From: Diaporthe sp. PMI_573
Lineage: Eukaryota > Ascomycota > Sordariomycetes > Diaporthales > Diaporthaceae
Length of the DNA: 64,000 nucleotides
NCBI GenBank assembly: GCA_021399435.1
Contig: JAJTUP010000001.1
Coordinates: 1,922,001-1,986,000, forward strand
Direction: 5' to 3'
The notes below the pieces were generated by a model that did not search any database, had not been told where the DNA came from, and saw only the letters and a program-made list of their open reading frames with translations. Position numbers and translations under genes: made by a program. Of this stretch, positions 10,101 to 19,427 are shown piece after piece (within the stretch, counting starts at the first letter, position 1; every line of letters begins with the position of its first letter).

Positions 10101-12105
10101 CAGCAAGCACACTTACAAACTGATGCGATTTGCCATGGACATTCTCAGATCTGTTTTGAAGAAGCGCGAGGCTCTACGGTCTGCGGGCAACATCAGTGGC
10201 TTTATTCCCATCCTCGGTGATGCCATCGTGGCAGGCGAGGAAGAGGTCAAGATCGCGGCCTTCAAACTCCTCAATGTCTTGGTCAAGGTTCCGTCTAAGA
10301 CCAATGAGCTCAACGACCTGTACAAGGTAGCCTCCAAGGATGCCCTGAAGTGCATCTCTCAGTCTGTCTCTACCAGCACCGATCTCGCGCAGACCGCCTT
10401 GAAGCTTCTGTCCGTCATACTCCGAGACAGGCGTGAGATCGTAGTCAAAGATGCCGCCATCGACATGCTGCTCGGCAAGCTCAAGGACGATCTCACAGAA
10501 CCACTGAACCGCCATGTCACATTCAAGTTCTTGCGCTCGATCCTGGACCGGAAGATCGAAACCGCTGCTGTCTACGATACGCTTGACTATGTCGGGACCG
10601 TTATGATCACCAACGACGATAAGGACACCAGGGACCTGGCTAGAGGCGCATTCTTCCAGTTCTTGAGGGAGTACCCACAGAAGAAGAGCAGATGGGAAAA
10701 ACAGGTCGACTTCATCATCGCCAACCTCAAATATCCTCGCGAAGGTGGTCGAATTTCGGTCATGGAGGTGTTGCACCTGTTGCTTACCAAGTCGGCCCCG
10801 GATTTCGTCAAAGAGATTGCGGCAAGCTGTTTCTTCCCGTTAGTTCTTGTGGTTGGCAACGATGAGAGTGAAAAGTGCCAGCTCGTTGCTGGTGTGCTCA
10901 TCAAAGAGATTTTCAGCAAGGCCGACCCTGCACATCTTAAGGAGTTCTTGGACAGGATGCGAGCCTGGGCAACAGCTCACGACAATACCTCCATGTTAAA
11001 GCTAGGATTCCAGATTTGGAGCCTGTACTTCGAAGCTTTGGAGGCGAGCGAGAAGGACAAGAAGGACGTGAAGTTGCTCATTGGCAGCCTCGTGGCCGTC
11101 TTCTCTGACACAAACAGGGAGGACTGGGAGCTTGTCAACTCTGCGTTGAACCTTGTGCGCGTTCTGGTTGACCGGCATCCTGATAGAATGCTATCCACCG
11201 CCTCGGAGGAATTATGGGCTGGCATCTTCCCCTGCATGTCCCACGAACGCCCAGCTGTCAAGCTCAACGCTGCGAAGCTGCTGGCGACTTATCTGTCTGA
11301 TTTCGCCGGCAGCGCTGCAGCGCTGACCAAGGGGCAGTCTGTTGTTGGAACAAATGGTCAAACACTCCAACAGGAGAAGATCTGGGAGATCATCAGGTTG
11401 TTGCTGGGCACTTTGCGGGGTCTCGAGGTTGACGAGGAGCTGGCACGGGAAAGTGTTCAGATTCTCGTCCCACTTACTCGGTTCCTGAGCAACGCGGCGG
11501 CTGAGGACGACGGTGAGGCGTCCGACCAGGAAGACGACGAAGACGAAGATGAAGATGACTTCTTCAAGGACGGCGAGGAAGACGAGGAGATTAAGAAGCC
11601 AGGCACAATGACCATGCGCTTCGTTCTTTCCCGACTGGCCGAAGTCATCCGGCGCGAGACGCCGCCCAGGGCGCCGACGCTCGTGTCCAAGCTCGCAGCG
11701 GCCGAGGCGCTGGACGTGCTGTGCGCGAGGAACGACGCGGCGGCGCTCGAGCCGTCGCTGCGGACCATCCTCCGGCCCCTGCGGAACCTCACGGACCCGA
11801 GCATCCCGATGCCGTTCTCGACGGACGAGCTCTTCAAGACGCGGCATGAGGCGCTCAAGACCAAGGCGCAGCAGATCATGGACGCGCTGCAGGAGAAGCT
11901 GGGCACGGCCGAGTACAGCAAGCAGCTGCTGGCGGTGGGCGAGGAGATCAAGGGGAGGAGGATGCACCGGAGCAGCAAGAGGAAGGTGGAGGCCATCACG
12001 GCGCCGGAGAGGTGGGGCAAGGAGAAGAAGCGCAAGATGGAGAGCAAGAAGAACAGGAGGAAGGCCATTGGGCTGGAACACCGGAGCAAGCGGAGGGGGT
12101 ATTAG
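4150..12105 (+). CDS. UTP20: U3 snoRNP / small-subunit processome protein UTP20
   Basis: This is an uninterrupted 2651-codon reading frame. The first ATG is at 4150; the frame is open upstream to 4015 but without an ATG. The protein is a giant alpha-solenoid of HEAT-like repeats. Its N-terminus (HRWESFSTKI, KWSDLNISKSF, LLAQYLSAQDREAL) and length match UTP20 (yeast about 2490, human about 2785 residues), which includes the DRIM domain in its first half. The end has a strongly acidic run (about 11500-11595) and then a very basic tail rich in Arg and Lys with KKRKMESKKNRRK, typical of nucleolar proteins. UTP20 is a U3-associated factor needed for 18S rRNA processing in the 90S pre-ribosome. The 8-kb intronless coding region is notable beside intron-rich neighbours. 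Confidence 0.93.
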   Translation: MPATASGRVSKARKHSTPHQKNHRWESFSTKISKLNSLDPLRKVRRHDLEDEDLSATTSYLRNGVVKWSDLNISKSFTDFKREIMPLCETLPQILHFQDKIMDLLAQYLSAQDREALEPLLDLLTAFAHDLGTKFEQYYQRSLEVLVAIASKPQDVDVIEWTFGAFAWLFKYLSKLLVPDLTPTYDMLAGLLGKRKHPIHINRFAAEAMSFLIKKAAVPSNRQTALPRIVAHVRDDLQDLARILAQKNHDDEGEVAEYEIEAAYKTKQFEAYREGIMIMFSEAMKGPGSTLHSTATYLFDALLESVPSTELKAGNSTCWTDVCCGVLTSIIHHSNADSFQVVSESILEAASRRMKNEGQDNPYGLSLFARLLGIIAGVRSGSRLNDWRPVVKTLTELLQMLSKDAENISKYSGSIVWDTVVANAAICWTLAPMDALVPSLNDFNKAMTREPLMKWYIPFCGYLAEANGTRFRSLFQKPFQKFVAAHWSETGHEELLCVLLPKLVACGAIPAGGNKEGFLLPQSWQDQIVTKFEELGNTPFPETNSQSKNPDVWRDHCLPKYAALLRVLESTNVHPSTNARIAELLLKKLKLALRPSESLATEETRFIVTQGFLAYLRMSKASGSVDGSLSPLLKAAAPRFSRSPSFLQALLGYEKEMLAQQKPSGKEALLVEEHPFLQSLVNNLANSSRPLRTASLKVFEVLPSTPDQESCLATMISVEELPLDHNSPRAIAIHLRRLAKSYPHLDEKSWLRHAIPAFLFGQLTVRLAPVWDDAVEALKQIAEDKSAADVVFNRAFEWLQIPSPRWTPPQVPSSSARASTSDFECSNLDGLREQAREISEALDAPSSILLRNFENEQDVPPDHVANARGKALKVLSGIPSSAEKRSRKIVPFLLSLDDAQVASSEDEDEDNLLPEDDFWSLPDRKALIGVFAQFGNPKVLYRSSDVYNTLLSLLANREIEVQKLALKGILAWKQDGVKPYRENLENLLDDARFKNELTVFLQDDELIRDEHRAELMPVLLRILYGRATAKKGAASGRNGLHATRLAVIRNLSLEDVGGFLDIALGNLRDVRVVDASGLKQSLLREEKITARKMVGLLHMVDSVINELGASVERYMDPLVNAVLYCLFSASRNLQHAERNDEEADDDASVDDNKTGNTSLFRVARTTSLKCLCALVRNNSNFDWTPYQEAIVAEIVAPVVAQPVGEMAQGISWTWKLLDAWSLAAQTAPALAINDAVMPKIAECVGFEKSKNEVRIFALGIVRNLVKLAQAPESGSEFDGLVKDQVLDPNADKILSVIGNYLHVGHDIDIRVLEACIDTVVELSSVVDGSKNARSLVDISTHLLNQPARRVSPKIKGSLLLILEHYVVVDDIHNDPILKRSVLKTLSGLFSFFKDKRNRESLSNVLLAYATRDSTVQDVARICAELNSYLAERLDEPDYDRRLAAFNAITKGDRAFTVEQWLPLLHNAAFFLNHDEEFGILSINSADVLCRLVDAAAEAWNTEMQPAYVELLNENIMPAIHAGVREPSETVRRETVRLLSHAVSKLGAWSLVSDLAVLLPANEEEANKAFFVNILTPSVSKQVQAVQTLSLVNERSELGSKNISQIVLPLLEHFIWGRAGADDHGLGAQAAATIASLAGSLEWSQYRATLRRYISYLTSKPELHKQVIRLLDKVVDALVSAAENVNESAMEVDDAEVTKRRLARSSPSTTKMAEEFTTNFTPPLLEHLKDKDEETVSARVPVAVILVKLLRLLPDETLSLQLPSVLTNLCHILRSKAVEARDMARATLSKIACILGPPSFGFILKELRGALKMGTQLHVLSYTMHTLLLAVTPEFQQGDLDYCLDSIVAVIMDDIFGISGQEKDAEGYVSKWKEVKSSKSQDSMELIASTASITRLVELVKPLQAMLLEKLDLRMARKIDELLNRIASGLQKNPASDSQDTLVFCYEVIQEVYNSRKPTAEKKIDPRLKRYLIQRGAKREDRGAASKHTYKLMRFAMDILRSVLKKREALRSAGNISGFIPILGDAIVAGEEEVKIAAFKLLNVLVKVPSKTNELNDLYKVASKDALKCISQSVSTSTDLAQTALKLLSVILRDRREIVVKDAAIDMLLGKLKDDLTEPLNRHVTFKFLRSILDRKIETAAVYDTLDYVGTVMITNDDKDTRDLARGAFFQFLREYPQKKSRWEKQVDFIIANLKYPREGGRISVMEVLHLLLTKSAPDFVKEIAASCFFPLVLVVGNDESEKCQLVAGVLIKEIFSKADPAHLKEFLDRMRAWATAHDNTSMLKLGFQIWSLYFEALEASEKDKKDVKLLIGSLVAVFSDTNREDWELVNSALNLVRVLVDRHPDRMLSTASEELWAGIFPCMSHERPAVKLNAAKLLATYLSDFAGSAAALTKGQSVVGTNGQTLQQEKIWEIIRLLLGTLRGLEVDEELARESVQILVPLTRFLSNAAAEDDGEASDQEDDEDEDEDDFFKDGEEDEEIKKPGTMTMRFVLSRLAEVIRRETPPRAPTLVSKLAAAEALDVLCARNDAAALEPSLRTILRPLRNLTDPSIPMPFSTDELFKTRHEALKTKAQQIMDALQEKLGTAEYSKQLLAVGEEIKGRRMHRSSKRKVEAITAPERWGKEKKRKMESKKNRRKAIGLEHRSKRRGY

Positions 12106-12550
12106 AAGGGTCTTCACCCAGATATGAGAAGAAAATAAACATTTAGACACGCATTGGCCACAAGGCCTAATTCAATACAGCTCACTGAATCCCACACACC
12201 AGGATGTGACTTGTCCACAAGACCTAATTCTAGTGATATGATCTCTTGGATAGTAATTTCCCGAGACTGTTCACTGAGAAATCATCTCATGGGAGTAGGT
12301 AGCGTGCGTATCATGGCGCCTGAGAAGGGTATCTTGTTCATATTCTACACACTCTATAGTACTTGACAAAATTTTAAGATCGCTGCCAGATGTGACACAC
12401 ACCGGCTTCATGTTTCTCATCCGTGTTTTGACATCGACCGGGTATCCCAAACGCCGATAAATGCTCTCTAGTCATACACAACATGTTTCTTGGTCTGCAA
12501 TGTAGAGGCGGCCCCCAGCGCGGACCCTCCCAGCCCTTCCCTATGGTTCC
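12106..12550. other. Convergent intergenic region
   Basis: This stretch lies between the 3' ends of UTP20 and the Zim17 gene. It holds an aaaataaac polyadenylation-like element at about 12130 and no supportable gene. Confidence 0.5.
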
Positions 12551-13156
12551 CTATGCCTTCCCAAACGTCGACCCAGGCGCATCACCCTGACCAGCATCGC
12601 CGCCAGCGCCGGCGCTGTTCCTGGGCTTGGGCTTTGGGTCGGCACCGTCGGCCTGGCGCTCAGCCCGAGTGGTGGTAGAGCCGTCCTCCCAGAACTCGAC
12701 GTCGCCGTCCTCGCCGAGGGTGCCCCGCTTGACGAGGCGGCCCTTCTCGCGCATGAGGTCCTCGACGGTCAGGCTCTTGTCGCCGAAGATGTTGAGGTGG
12801 TCGCTGATGACGTGGCGGTTGCGACACGAGGGGCAGGTGATGAGCACGGAGCCGTGGTGGTAGCCTTGCTTGGAGACGTTGTGGGCGGAGCGCGTGTCGC
12901 AGGGGATGCAGGTGAAGGTCAGCTCGTAGGTTGGTTGTTGTGGGGTGTTGGTCGTGGCTTTGGCGGCTCTTGGGCGTGGCACGGAGTGGGCGAGGCGTGT
13001 TGTTGATGGTGTTTTTGCTGTGAGGTGAGGCGTTCGAAATGGTATTCGATGGGCGGTTGGGAGAATGAACTGTTGCAAGGCTGGTCTTGACGGCCTGGCT
13101 GTAGAGCGAGCCAATGCCCGAAGGGCCGGTGATGAGGAGATGCTTCTCGAGGTCAT
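12551..13156 (-). CDS. ZIM17: DNL-type zinc finger protein, mitochondrial Hsp70 escort (Zim17/Hep1)
   Basis: A single exon encodes 201 residues. The start at 13156 is chosen because it opens an Arg/Ser/Ala-rich, acid-poor leader (MTSRSISSSPALRALARS) typical of a mitochondrial presequence; the frame is open further upstream. The zf-DNL core spans about residues 76-150. It has four zinc-ligand cysteines, about C83-x2-C86 and C108-x2-C111 (FTCIPCDTRSAH, ITCPSCRNRHVISDH), followed by the DNL-type signature (ISDHLNIFGDKS). Family members keep matrix Hsp70 soluble and support protein import and Fe-S cluster biogenesis. The C-terminal ~50 residues are Gly/Ala-rich and probably disordered. It is divergent from cullin-3. 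Confidence 0.9.
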   Translation of the reverse strand: MTSRSISSSPALRALARSTARPSRPALQQFILPTAHRIPFRTPHLTAKTPSTTRLAHSVPRPRAAKATTNTPQQPTYELTFTCIPCDTRSAHNVSKQGYHHGSVLITCPSCRNRHVISDHLNIFGDKSLTVEDLMREKGRLVKRGTLGEDGDVEFWEDGSTTTRAERQADGADPKPKPRNSAGAGGDAGQGDAPGSTFGKA

Positions 13157-13948
13157 ATTCCCTGTGCCAAGACTAAGCTGCAAACTTGTGGTGGTATGGA
13201 TGGCGCAAGTATGGGAAAGTTGAGTCTTTTGCTGAACAGAAAAGTTACGAGAGTTGCAGCATCTTCCGAAAGTTTGCCCAATGACGTTGCGTGTGCTGTG
13301 GCAGGCAAAGTGCACGCCTTAAACCCGACAGAGTGGAGCCGTTTCTTGAGGCTCTCCAATTGCAGCCCACCATCCTGACCATCGCGGGGTCTAGTGTCGT
13401 GCATGTGGTCTGGGGTAGGCAACCAAGCACAGTCACAAATTGGATGAAGCTTACAATAGCCTGGTACTCAGCTTACAGCTGTCACGATGGTGAGTCCAAA
13501 GTACCTGCGTAGCTGGCTGGAGCTCCAAATCCACCCCCACCACCTTCAAGCACAGGCATGGACAATGGAGCGCCTCTCGTCGCCGAATAGCCTCTTTCCT
13601 CTCACCAACCCCTTCGAAACACTCATTTGTCTGTTGCCATGATCACTCCGGCTTACTATTGTGCAAACCTTTCTCTCCCTCCCCCCTTTCCCATTCGGTG
13701 GGGCCTGCATCTGCATTGTGTCTTTTCACAGCTTTGATTTCCTGCCAGCAACTGCATACACACTCCCACACGCCACAACACCACAGCAACCATCTCGCGA
13801 TCCCATCTCGCGATCCCACCTGAGATCCGCCACCCTGCCAACCACAAATCACACACACTTCGCGAAGCCCTCACTTCCACTCCACTGCGTTCCGCGCCTC
13901 GCGCCTCCTCGACTGTCCCATCTGTTTCCATTGTTCACCACTGCCACA
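13157..13948. promoter_or_regulatory. Divergent promoter region, Zim17 / cullin-3
   Basis: This 792-bp region contains a long pyrimidine-rich tract (about 13660-13690) and a C/A-rich leader before the cullin start, as is common in fungal promoters. No TATA box is evident and no gene is supported. Confidence 0.5.
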
Positions 13949-16688
13949 ATGCATCGACCACAAGGCAAGATACGGCCTCCTCGGAAGGTATATAGAGCCT
14001 CACTTTTCTCCTCTCCTTCGCCATCTCCCTATACCGGTCTCCCAAGCCATGTGGCAAAGCGTCACCATGGTATTCTACGTCCCATACTCTCGCCGCGGGC
14101 CCTTTGCCGTCTGGCAGGCTGTGGCGACCCAATTCTGGCTGCCGTATTCACGTCGAGCTAATCTCTCCCTCTTACAGCCCATCAATAGCCCCCGGGCCGG
14201 TCTCAGCGAGGAGCAGGAGTTCGAGGCATGCTGGAAGATGCTCTACGAGGCCCTGACCGATATCCACGAACGCAACGCCGGAAAACTGTCCTTCGAGCAA
14301 CTCTACCGGGCTAGCTACAAGATTGTCCTCAAGAGGCGTGGTCCGGCTCTGTTCGACAAGGTCGGTGCCTTCGAAGAGCAGTGGTTCGGAGAGAAGGTCG
14401 TCCCGCCCATCTTCGACCTGATGAACAACCACCTCATCAGCCATGTTCTCGGCGACGTGCCTGGCACGACGGACAACGAGCGCCGAGAGTTGGGCGAGAA
14501 GTTCCTCAGGGGGATGCGGGATTCGTGGGAGCAGCATATGAGCGCCGTGGCCATGATCTCGGACATAATGATGTATCTGGATAGGGGACAGAGCCATGAC
14601 CCAGACCGGCCTCAGCTCTATATGACCATCCTCGGCCTCTACAGAGACAACATACTCCGCCGCAACTTCAGTTCCATCGACGGACCCTTGACGGACTTGA
14701 TCAACGCCGTTGTTCTTGACCTTATCAACATGGACCGAAAGGGGGACATCATCGACAAGAACCTGGTCAAGAGGCTGCTCCAGATGTACGAGCAGCTGGC
14801 AGAGACTGACGACCTGGTCGACGACAACCGCCTCTACCTCACCACTTTCGAGCCCACATACATCCGGGACAGCAGGCGATTCTATGCACAAGAGGTGGAA
14901 CAGCTGCTTCGGGAGGGCGATGCCGGCACTTGGCTGCGCCATACAAGTCGTCGCCTGGTGGAAGAGGAAGACCGCTGCAAGACGACCGTGTCTACAATGA
15001 GTACCTCCAATATAGTCAAAGTTGTCGACGAAGTGCTCATCGCCAGCCATCTGGATCGGTTTCTGGCGCTGGAGGGTAGTGGTCTCCGCGCCATGATCGA
15101 CAATGACCGCTTAGAAGACCTCACTCTTCTCTACAGGCTCGTCAACAGGGTCGATCAAGGCATTGATAAGCTCAAGAAGATCTTGCAGACCCGGGTCGTC
15201 GAGCTTGGCTTGGAGATTGAGAAGGCTCTGAAGGATGCAAATTTCTCGGCGCAGCCGCCTGGTGCAGAAGGCGCCGCGGAGGCGGCGAAACCGCTAACTG
15301 GCTCGGCACGCGTGACAGCCTCAGCAGTCAAGTGGGTGGATGATGTCCTTCGACTCAAGGACAAGTTCGACAGGTTCCTGCACGACTGCTTCAGCAGCGA
15401 CAAGATAATTGAGTCGGCGCTAACCAAGAGCTTCTCCGAGTTCATCAACCTCTTTGGCCGAAGCTCGGAGTTTGTGTCGCTCTTTATTGACGACAACCTG
15501 AAGAACGGCATTCGAGGCAAGACCGAGGCCGAGGTTGACGAGAGCATGGAAAAGGCAATCATACTCGTGCGGTTCCTCCAGGACAGGGACATGTTCCAGC
15601 GATACTACCAGAAGCACCTGGCGCGCCGCCTTCTCCACGGAAAGTCTGAGAGTGAAGACGCTGAGAAGCAGCTCATATCGCGGATGAAGCAGGAGATAGG
15701 CAGTCACTTCACGCAGCGATTCGAGGGCATGTTCAAGGACATGGACACTTCACGCGACCTCACAACGGGATACCGGGATTATATTCGCGGCCTTGGAGAC
15801 GTGGACCGCAAGACGGTCGACCTCGGGATCAACGTGCTCACCAGCAATCACTGGCCGTCCGAGGGCATGATGCAGAAGTCGGAAGACGGTCGCTTTGTTG
15901 AGTGTAACTGGCCAGCTGAGATTCAAGCACTTCAAGCTAGCTTCTTGAAGTACTATCTCACCGAGCGCAATGGACGTGTGCTGACCTGGGTCGGTAACCT
16001 TGGTACCGCCGATATCAAATGCGTCTTCCCCAAGGTTCCAGGAAAGGAGAGCGGACCCCTGAGCAAGGACCGCCGGTACGAGCTCACCGTGTCTACCCAC
16101 GGCATGGTGGTGCTGATGCTGTTCAACGACCTGGCAGAGGACCAGTCCCTCACTTACGAAGAGATCCAGGCGCAGAGCGACATTCCTTCCGGCGACCTGA
16201 ATCGTGCCCTGGCATCTCTCTCACTGGCTCCCAAGTCGCGAGTCTTGCTGAAGGAGCCCGTGACCAAGACTATCAAGCCGGGCGACAAGTTCTCATACAA
16301 CAGCTCTTTCGCCAGCAGACAGGTCAAGATCAGGGCGCCCATCGTCAGCGCCCAGTCCAAGGTCGAGGGTGACGAGGAGCGCAAGGAGACGGAAAAGAAG
16401 AACGACGAGAGCCGCAACCATATTGTGGACGCGGCCGTCGTCAGGATTATGAAGTATGTCTCACACTGTACTGGTCTGACACAAACAAAGCTAACAAATT
16501 TCAACAGGTCCCGCAAAGAGCTCGCGCACAATCAGCTCATAACTGAGGTGATCAGTGTCTTGACAGGCCGTTTCAAGCCTGACATCCCCATGGTCAAGAA
16601 GCGCATCGAGGACCTCATCGCCCGCGAGTACCTCGAGCGCGCCGACGACACGGACGCGACCCAGCAGGTCTACCGCTACCTCGCGTAG
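13949..16688 (+). CDS. CUL3: Cullin-3 homologue, scaffold of a CRL3 ubiquitin ligase
   Basis: Exons 13949..13987, 14178..16453 and 16508..16688 encode 831 residues. The first exon gives MHRPQGKIRPPRK and is joined to the N-terminal cullin repeat (NERRELGEKF, YEQLAETDDL). The cullin homology domain follows (YYQKHLARRLLHGK, MFKDMDTSRDLT, GTADIKCVFP). The protein ends with the neddylation/winged-helix domain and YRYLA. By alignment to human CUL1 K720, the NEDD8 acceptor is the Lys of VRIMK, encoded across the last splice junction (AA|G). Cullin-3 proteins bind BTB-domain adaptors and the RING protein Rbx1. The last intron (16454..16507, 54 nt) has no in-frame stop, so an annotation from the open frame alone would include 18 spurious residues beside the NEDD8 lysine. 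I splice it because family members read IMK-x-RK there. Confidence 0.95.
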
Positions 16689-17370
16689 ATTGCGGCTGCT
16701 CGCTCGCCTCGACTAGGGGCTTGTTCTGTACATATTGATAATCTTTATTGCGTGACGAATGAAACGATGCATGGCGTCAGGGCAGGACAGGAAGAGAGGG
16801 GGGTGACTTCATTACATTTCAGGCATGCCACATCGGCGAACAAAAAGGCGAAGAGCCCCTGCATAGATTTGATGCTAAAGATGAGTCTGCCGAGATTCCT
16901 CGTACCTTGCAGTAGCATTTGGCGAGCGCATGGCTGGCTGGGGACGGGAGGAAGTGCCCTGGCCTGAGGCGGATCCCGCGACTCGGTACATGGCCACACT
17001 GGTTAGCCTCATTTGGTAGCCCAAAATAAACAGGAACGTGTCTCACTGGAAGATTGTTTGCTTCTATGGTGTCTTCGACTCTGGGGGGTTCCGGTAAGCA
17101 GGTGGGCGATCCTGTGTCATCCCGACCGACCGTTCTCGGTGCAAAAGCCGGTCTTGACATATGCTTGACTTTCGACGACCATCTTTCTGGCTGTGAATTC
17201 CTTTCTTTCAAATCCAAGGGTAGTCCCACGCCTGCTAGAGAGCACAAGACTATTGTCTACGGACGAATAATAGTATTGTTCCTGCATAACGAACAATGCA
17301 AACATCACAAAGGCCACCACCACCACCACCACGGGTCGCTGTTTATTGCTCCAACCCCGAAAGACTCTGG
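16689..17370. other. Intergenic region downstream of cullin-3
   Basis: No gene is supported. A (CCA)n microsatellite lies at about 17314-17332. Confidence 0.45.
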
Positions 17371-17378
17371 ATATATAA
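17371..17378 (+). promoter_or_regulatory. TATA-like box
   Basis: TATATAAG lies 166-173 bp before the ATG of the downstream orphan gene, at a plausible distance for a core promoter with a roughly 140-nt leader. Confidence 0.4.
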
Positions 17379-17543
17379 GTCCTCTCAGGCGCTCAGAATT
17401 ATCCCGAGGGCCGAGTGCAACAAACACCAATTTCACCAAAATCCAACGCCAGAACACCGTACCCAAAGCTACTGTCTGCCTCATCGCTGCAAGCGCTCAA
17501 GGAGACAGAAACCCACATTAAAATCGATATCCCACACAACACG

Positions 17544-18833
17544 ATGCCTTCTCGACGTGATTCGAGGGGAAAATCAAGCCCTGATGAGGACGACGCCCAA
17601 GGCGAGTGCTATCCCGGGCAGCAGCATCCTGAGACTGACTTGTCCAGCGGTGCTCCTTCTACCTCACGACGGGTAGCTGACCATCCCAACCGTGACTGTC
17701 GTGTCATGGAGTTAGACCCGTCATACACACCACCTGGAGGCCGCGGCCGCGGCCGTGATATCCTGCCTTCGCAGGTTGAGGCCGTGATACATGCCACCGC
17801 AGACCAAGTGGACGAGGTGATCGAGCAGGTCAAAAACTTGGAGCAGCCTCCTCGTCCCCGTCCGAGCGAGAGTGGTACCCAAGTTGATCCTCGGCAGCTT
17901 CGCACCACCTCTCAAGATCCCCGCGGTAAGTCAGCAAACGCAAGGCAAGGCCTTGTAGACCGCGAGCCCGGCATGTCTCTGGACGGCTCTCCCAACTGTA
18001 ACATGGAAGAGGCCGATGTCAGCGGGCTCCTCCGACGCGAGAGCAGTCACGCGAGCGACACTACAACGGTCCCTGACACTCCCTCCTCCCGGTCAAGCTC
18101 GGGGTCCGCCGAGCCATCCGCCCCCGCCATGGACGATGCGTCCCTCCACAAGGCGCGGGCTGTCAGGCTCCGTCCCTTCAGGCGGGGCCGGCTGCGCGAC
18201 GGGGAGCCTGGCGAGCATCGCCCGCCTTCGCCGGCTGCTCTTGACCGCATAGATGAAATGCTCGAAGGCGTCACGAGGGCGTGGACGGATGTGGCCCTTG
18301 GCACGGCCGCGCAGACTCAGGCAAGTGAAGAGGATGAGGACGGAATGCTGACTGGTGACAGTGATATGACCATCACTCCGCTTGACCGGGGCCCTGCCAC
18401 AAGGGGCGAAGGCCAGCTTAGATCACCACGTTCCTCAGGACCGCATTACACACAGGGATACCCGGCCGGCGTCAACAGTACCCAGCCTCCACGCGTCTCG
18501 CCCACCCCCAGTGAGTTCAGCACCGCCGAGACAGTCTTCAACGTCCGGCGGCCCACGCCTCCTCCCCCTCGGCCGGACACGGCCTACCTCCCTGGCTCGC
18601 GGCGACAGGAAGCCGCGGCGCGGGCTTGGCCGTCTGGCGGGCTGAGGCGGGGCGGTTCTTATCCTGCTGCGGATGTCGGACAAGGAGAATCTGTCCCGGC
18701 TGTGTTGGTCCCTGGCGGTTTGTTGGGCCTGGGCGGGAGTCACCCTCGTCCACCACCGGTGAGTCGTAGGCAGGGCCGACGTGGTTCTGGTGAGGATGAG
18801 AAGCGGCAGCGGCATGACGCGCGCAAAGAGTAG
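17544..18833 (+). CDS. Disordered orphan protein, 429 residues
   Basis: An open frame of 430 codons starts at the first ATG after a TATA-like box. The frame extends to 17415 upstream but without an ATG. The product (MPSRRDSRGKSSPDEDDAQ...) is low-complexity, rich in Pro, Ser, Arg and Gly. It has acidic patches (EEDEDGML), Pro-rich stretches such as RRPTPPPPRP, and a very basic C-terminus (EDEKRQRHDARKE). No catalytic or membrane motif is visible. A GTAAGT donor-like site at about 17926 could mark an unrecognised intron, but the frame stays open through it. Third positions are GC-rich as in neighbouring genes, supporting real coding. The function is unknown. Confidence 0.6.
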   Translation: MPSRRDSRGKSSPDEDDAQGECYPGQQHPETDLSSGAPSTSRRVADHPNRDCRVMELDPSYTPPGGRGRGRDILPSQVEAVIHATADQVDEVIEQVKNLEQPPRPRPSESGTQVDPRQLRTTSQDPRGKSANARQGLVDREPGMSLDGSPNCNMEEADVSGLLRRESSHASDTTTVPDTPSSRSSSGSAEPSAPAMDDASLHKARAVRLRPFRRGRLRDGEPGEHRPPSPAALDRIDEMLEGVTRAWTDVALGTAAQTQASEEDEDGMLTGDSDMTITPLDRGPATRGEGQLRSPRSSGPHYTQGYPAGVNSTQPPRVSPTPSEFSTAETVFNVRRPTPPPPRPDTAYLPGSRRQEAAARAWPSGGLRRGGSYPAADVGQGESVPAVLVPGGLLGLGGSHPRPPPVSRRQGRRGSGEDEKRQRHDARKE

Positions 18834-19427
18834 ATGTAGGAGATGGCGAGTTCGCGAACGGGGTACTGATCCTCGGTTTGGGATGTAGTTTGCTTTTAGT
18901 GAATTTCCGTTTCCGGTCTGGTGCTGGCAGCATCTCATGGCGTTTTCTTTTTAGATTTTGGTGTTCGTTTGCTTGTTTTCTTCATCTCTTAGGGGAGACA
19001 CAGTAGTAAGCTGATTCCGCAATAAAACACTCTTTTTCAGCATATTCGTTGTGCTTTGTCTCGTTCCATGTCTCAAATACGTTGGAATCGAATGCGATTG
19101 GGAATTGTGAAAATGATGATCGTGTTGACTGACTCTGTTGTTCTGGTCAAAGTTCAAGATTGCCCATCACATATCACGTAGGAAGTAAATGGGGGATTAA
19201 TTGGACCTAGGGAAAAGTTGATGGAATTGTATTGTGGTCAATACTGTCTGTATTAAAGAGTCAAAATCCAACGCAAAATCAACGCTGTAAAGCGTTATGA
19301 AGCGTAGAGACGTGCGAGGACGATCAAGCCGAGTTCCTACCCCCGAAAAGAGGACCTGTCGAGACGACGGTCAAGAACACTGTGTGGCTTTCCTGTCGTG
19401 CCTTCCTCCAGCTCGGCAGGACCAGTC
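18834..19427. other. Intergenic region
   Basis: This stretch is AT-richer than its surroundings and has no supportable gene. It lies downstream of both flanking genes (3' end of the orphan protein, 3' end of the small Tyr/Pro/Gln-rich gene). Confidence 0.4.

Noticed and set aside
11212..12150. Long minus-strand open frame of 312 codons over the 3' end of UTP20
   Set aside because: It is the antisense shadow of GC-rich UTP20 coding sequence; the plus-strand protein is clearly conserved and the shadow has no domain.
14172..15050. Minus-strand open frame of 292 codons inside cullin-3
   Set aside because: Antisense of a conserved coding region, with no recognisable protein features.
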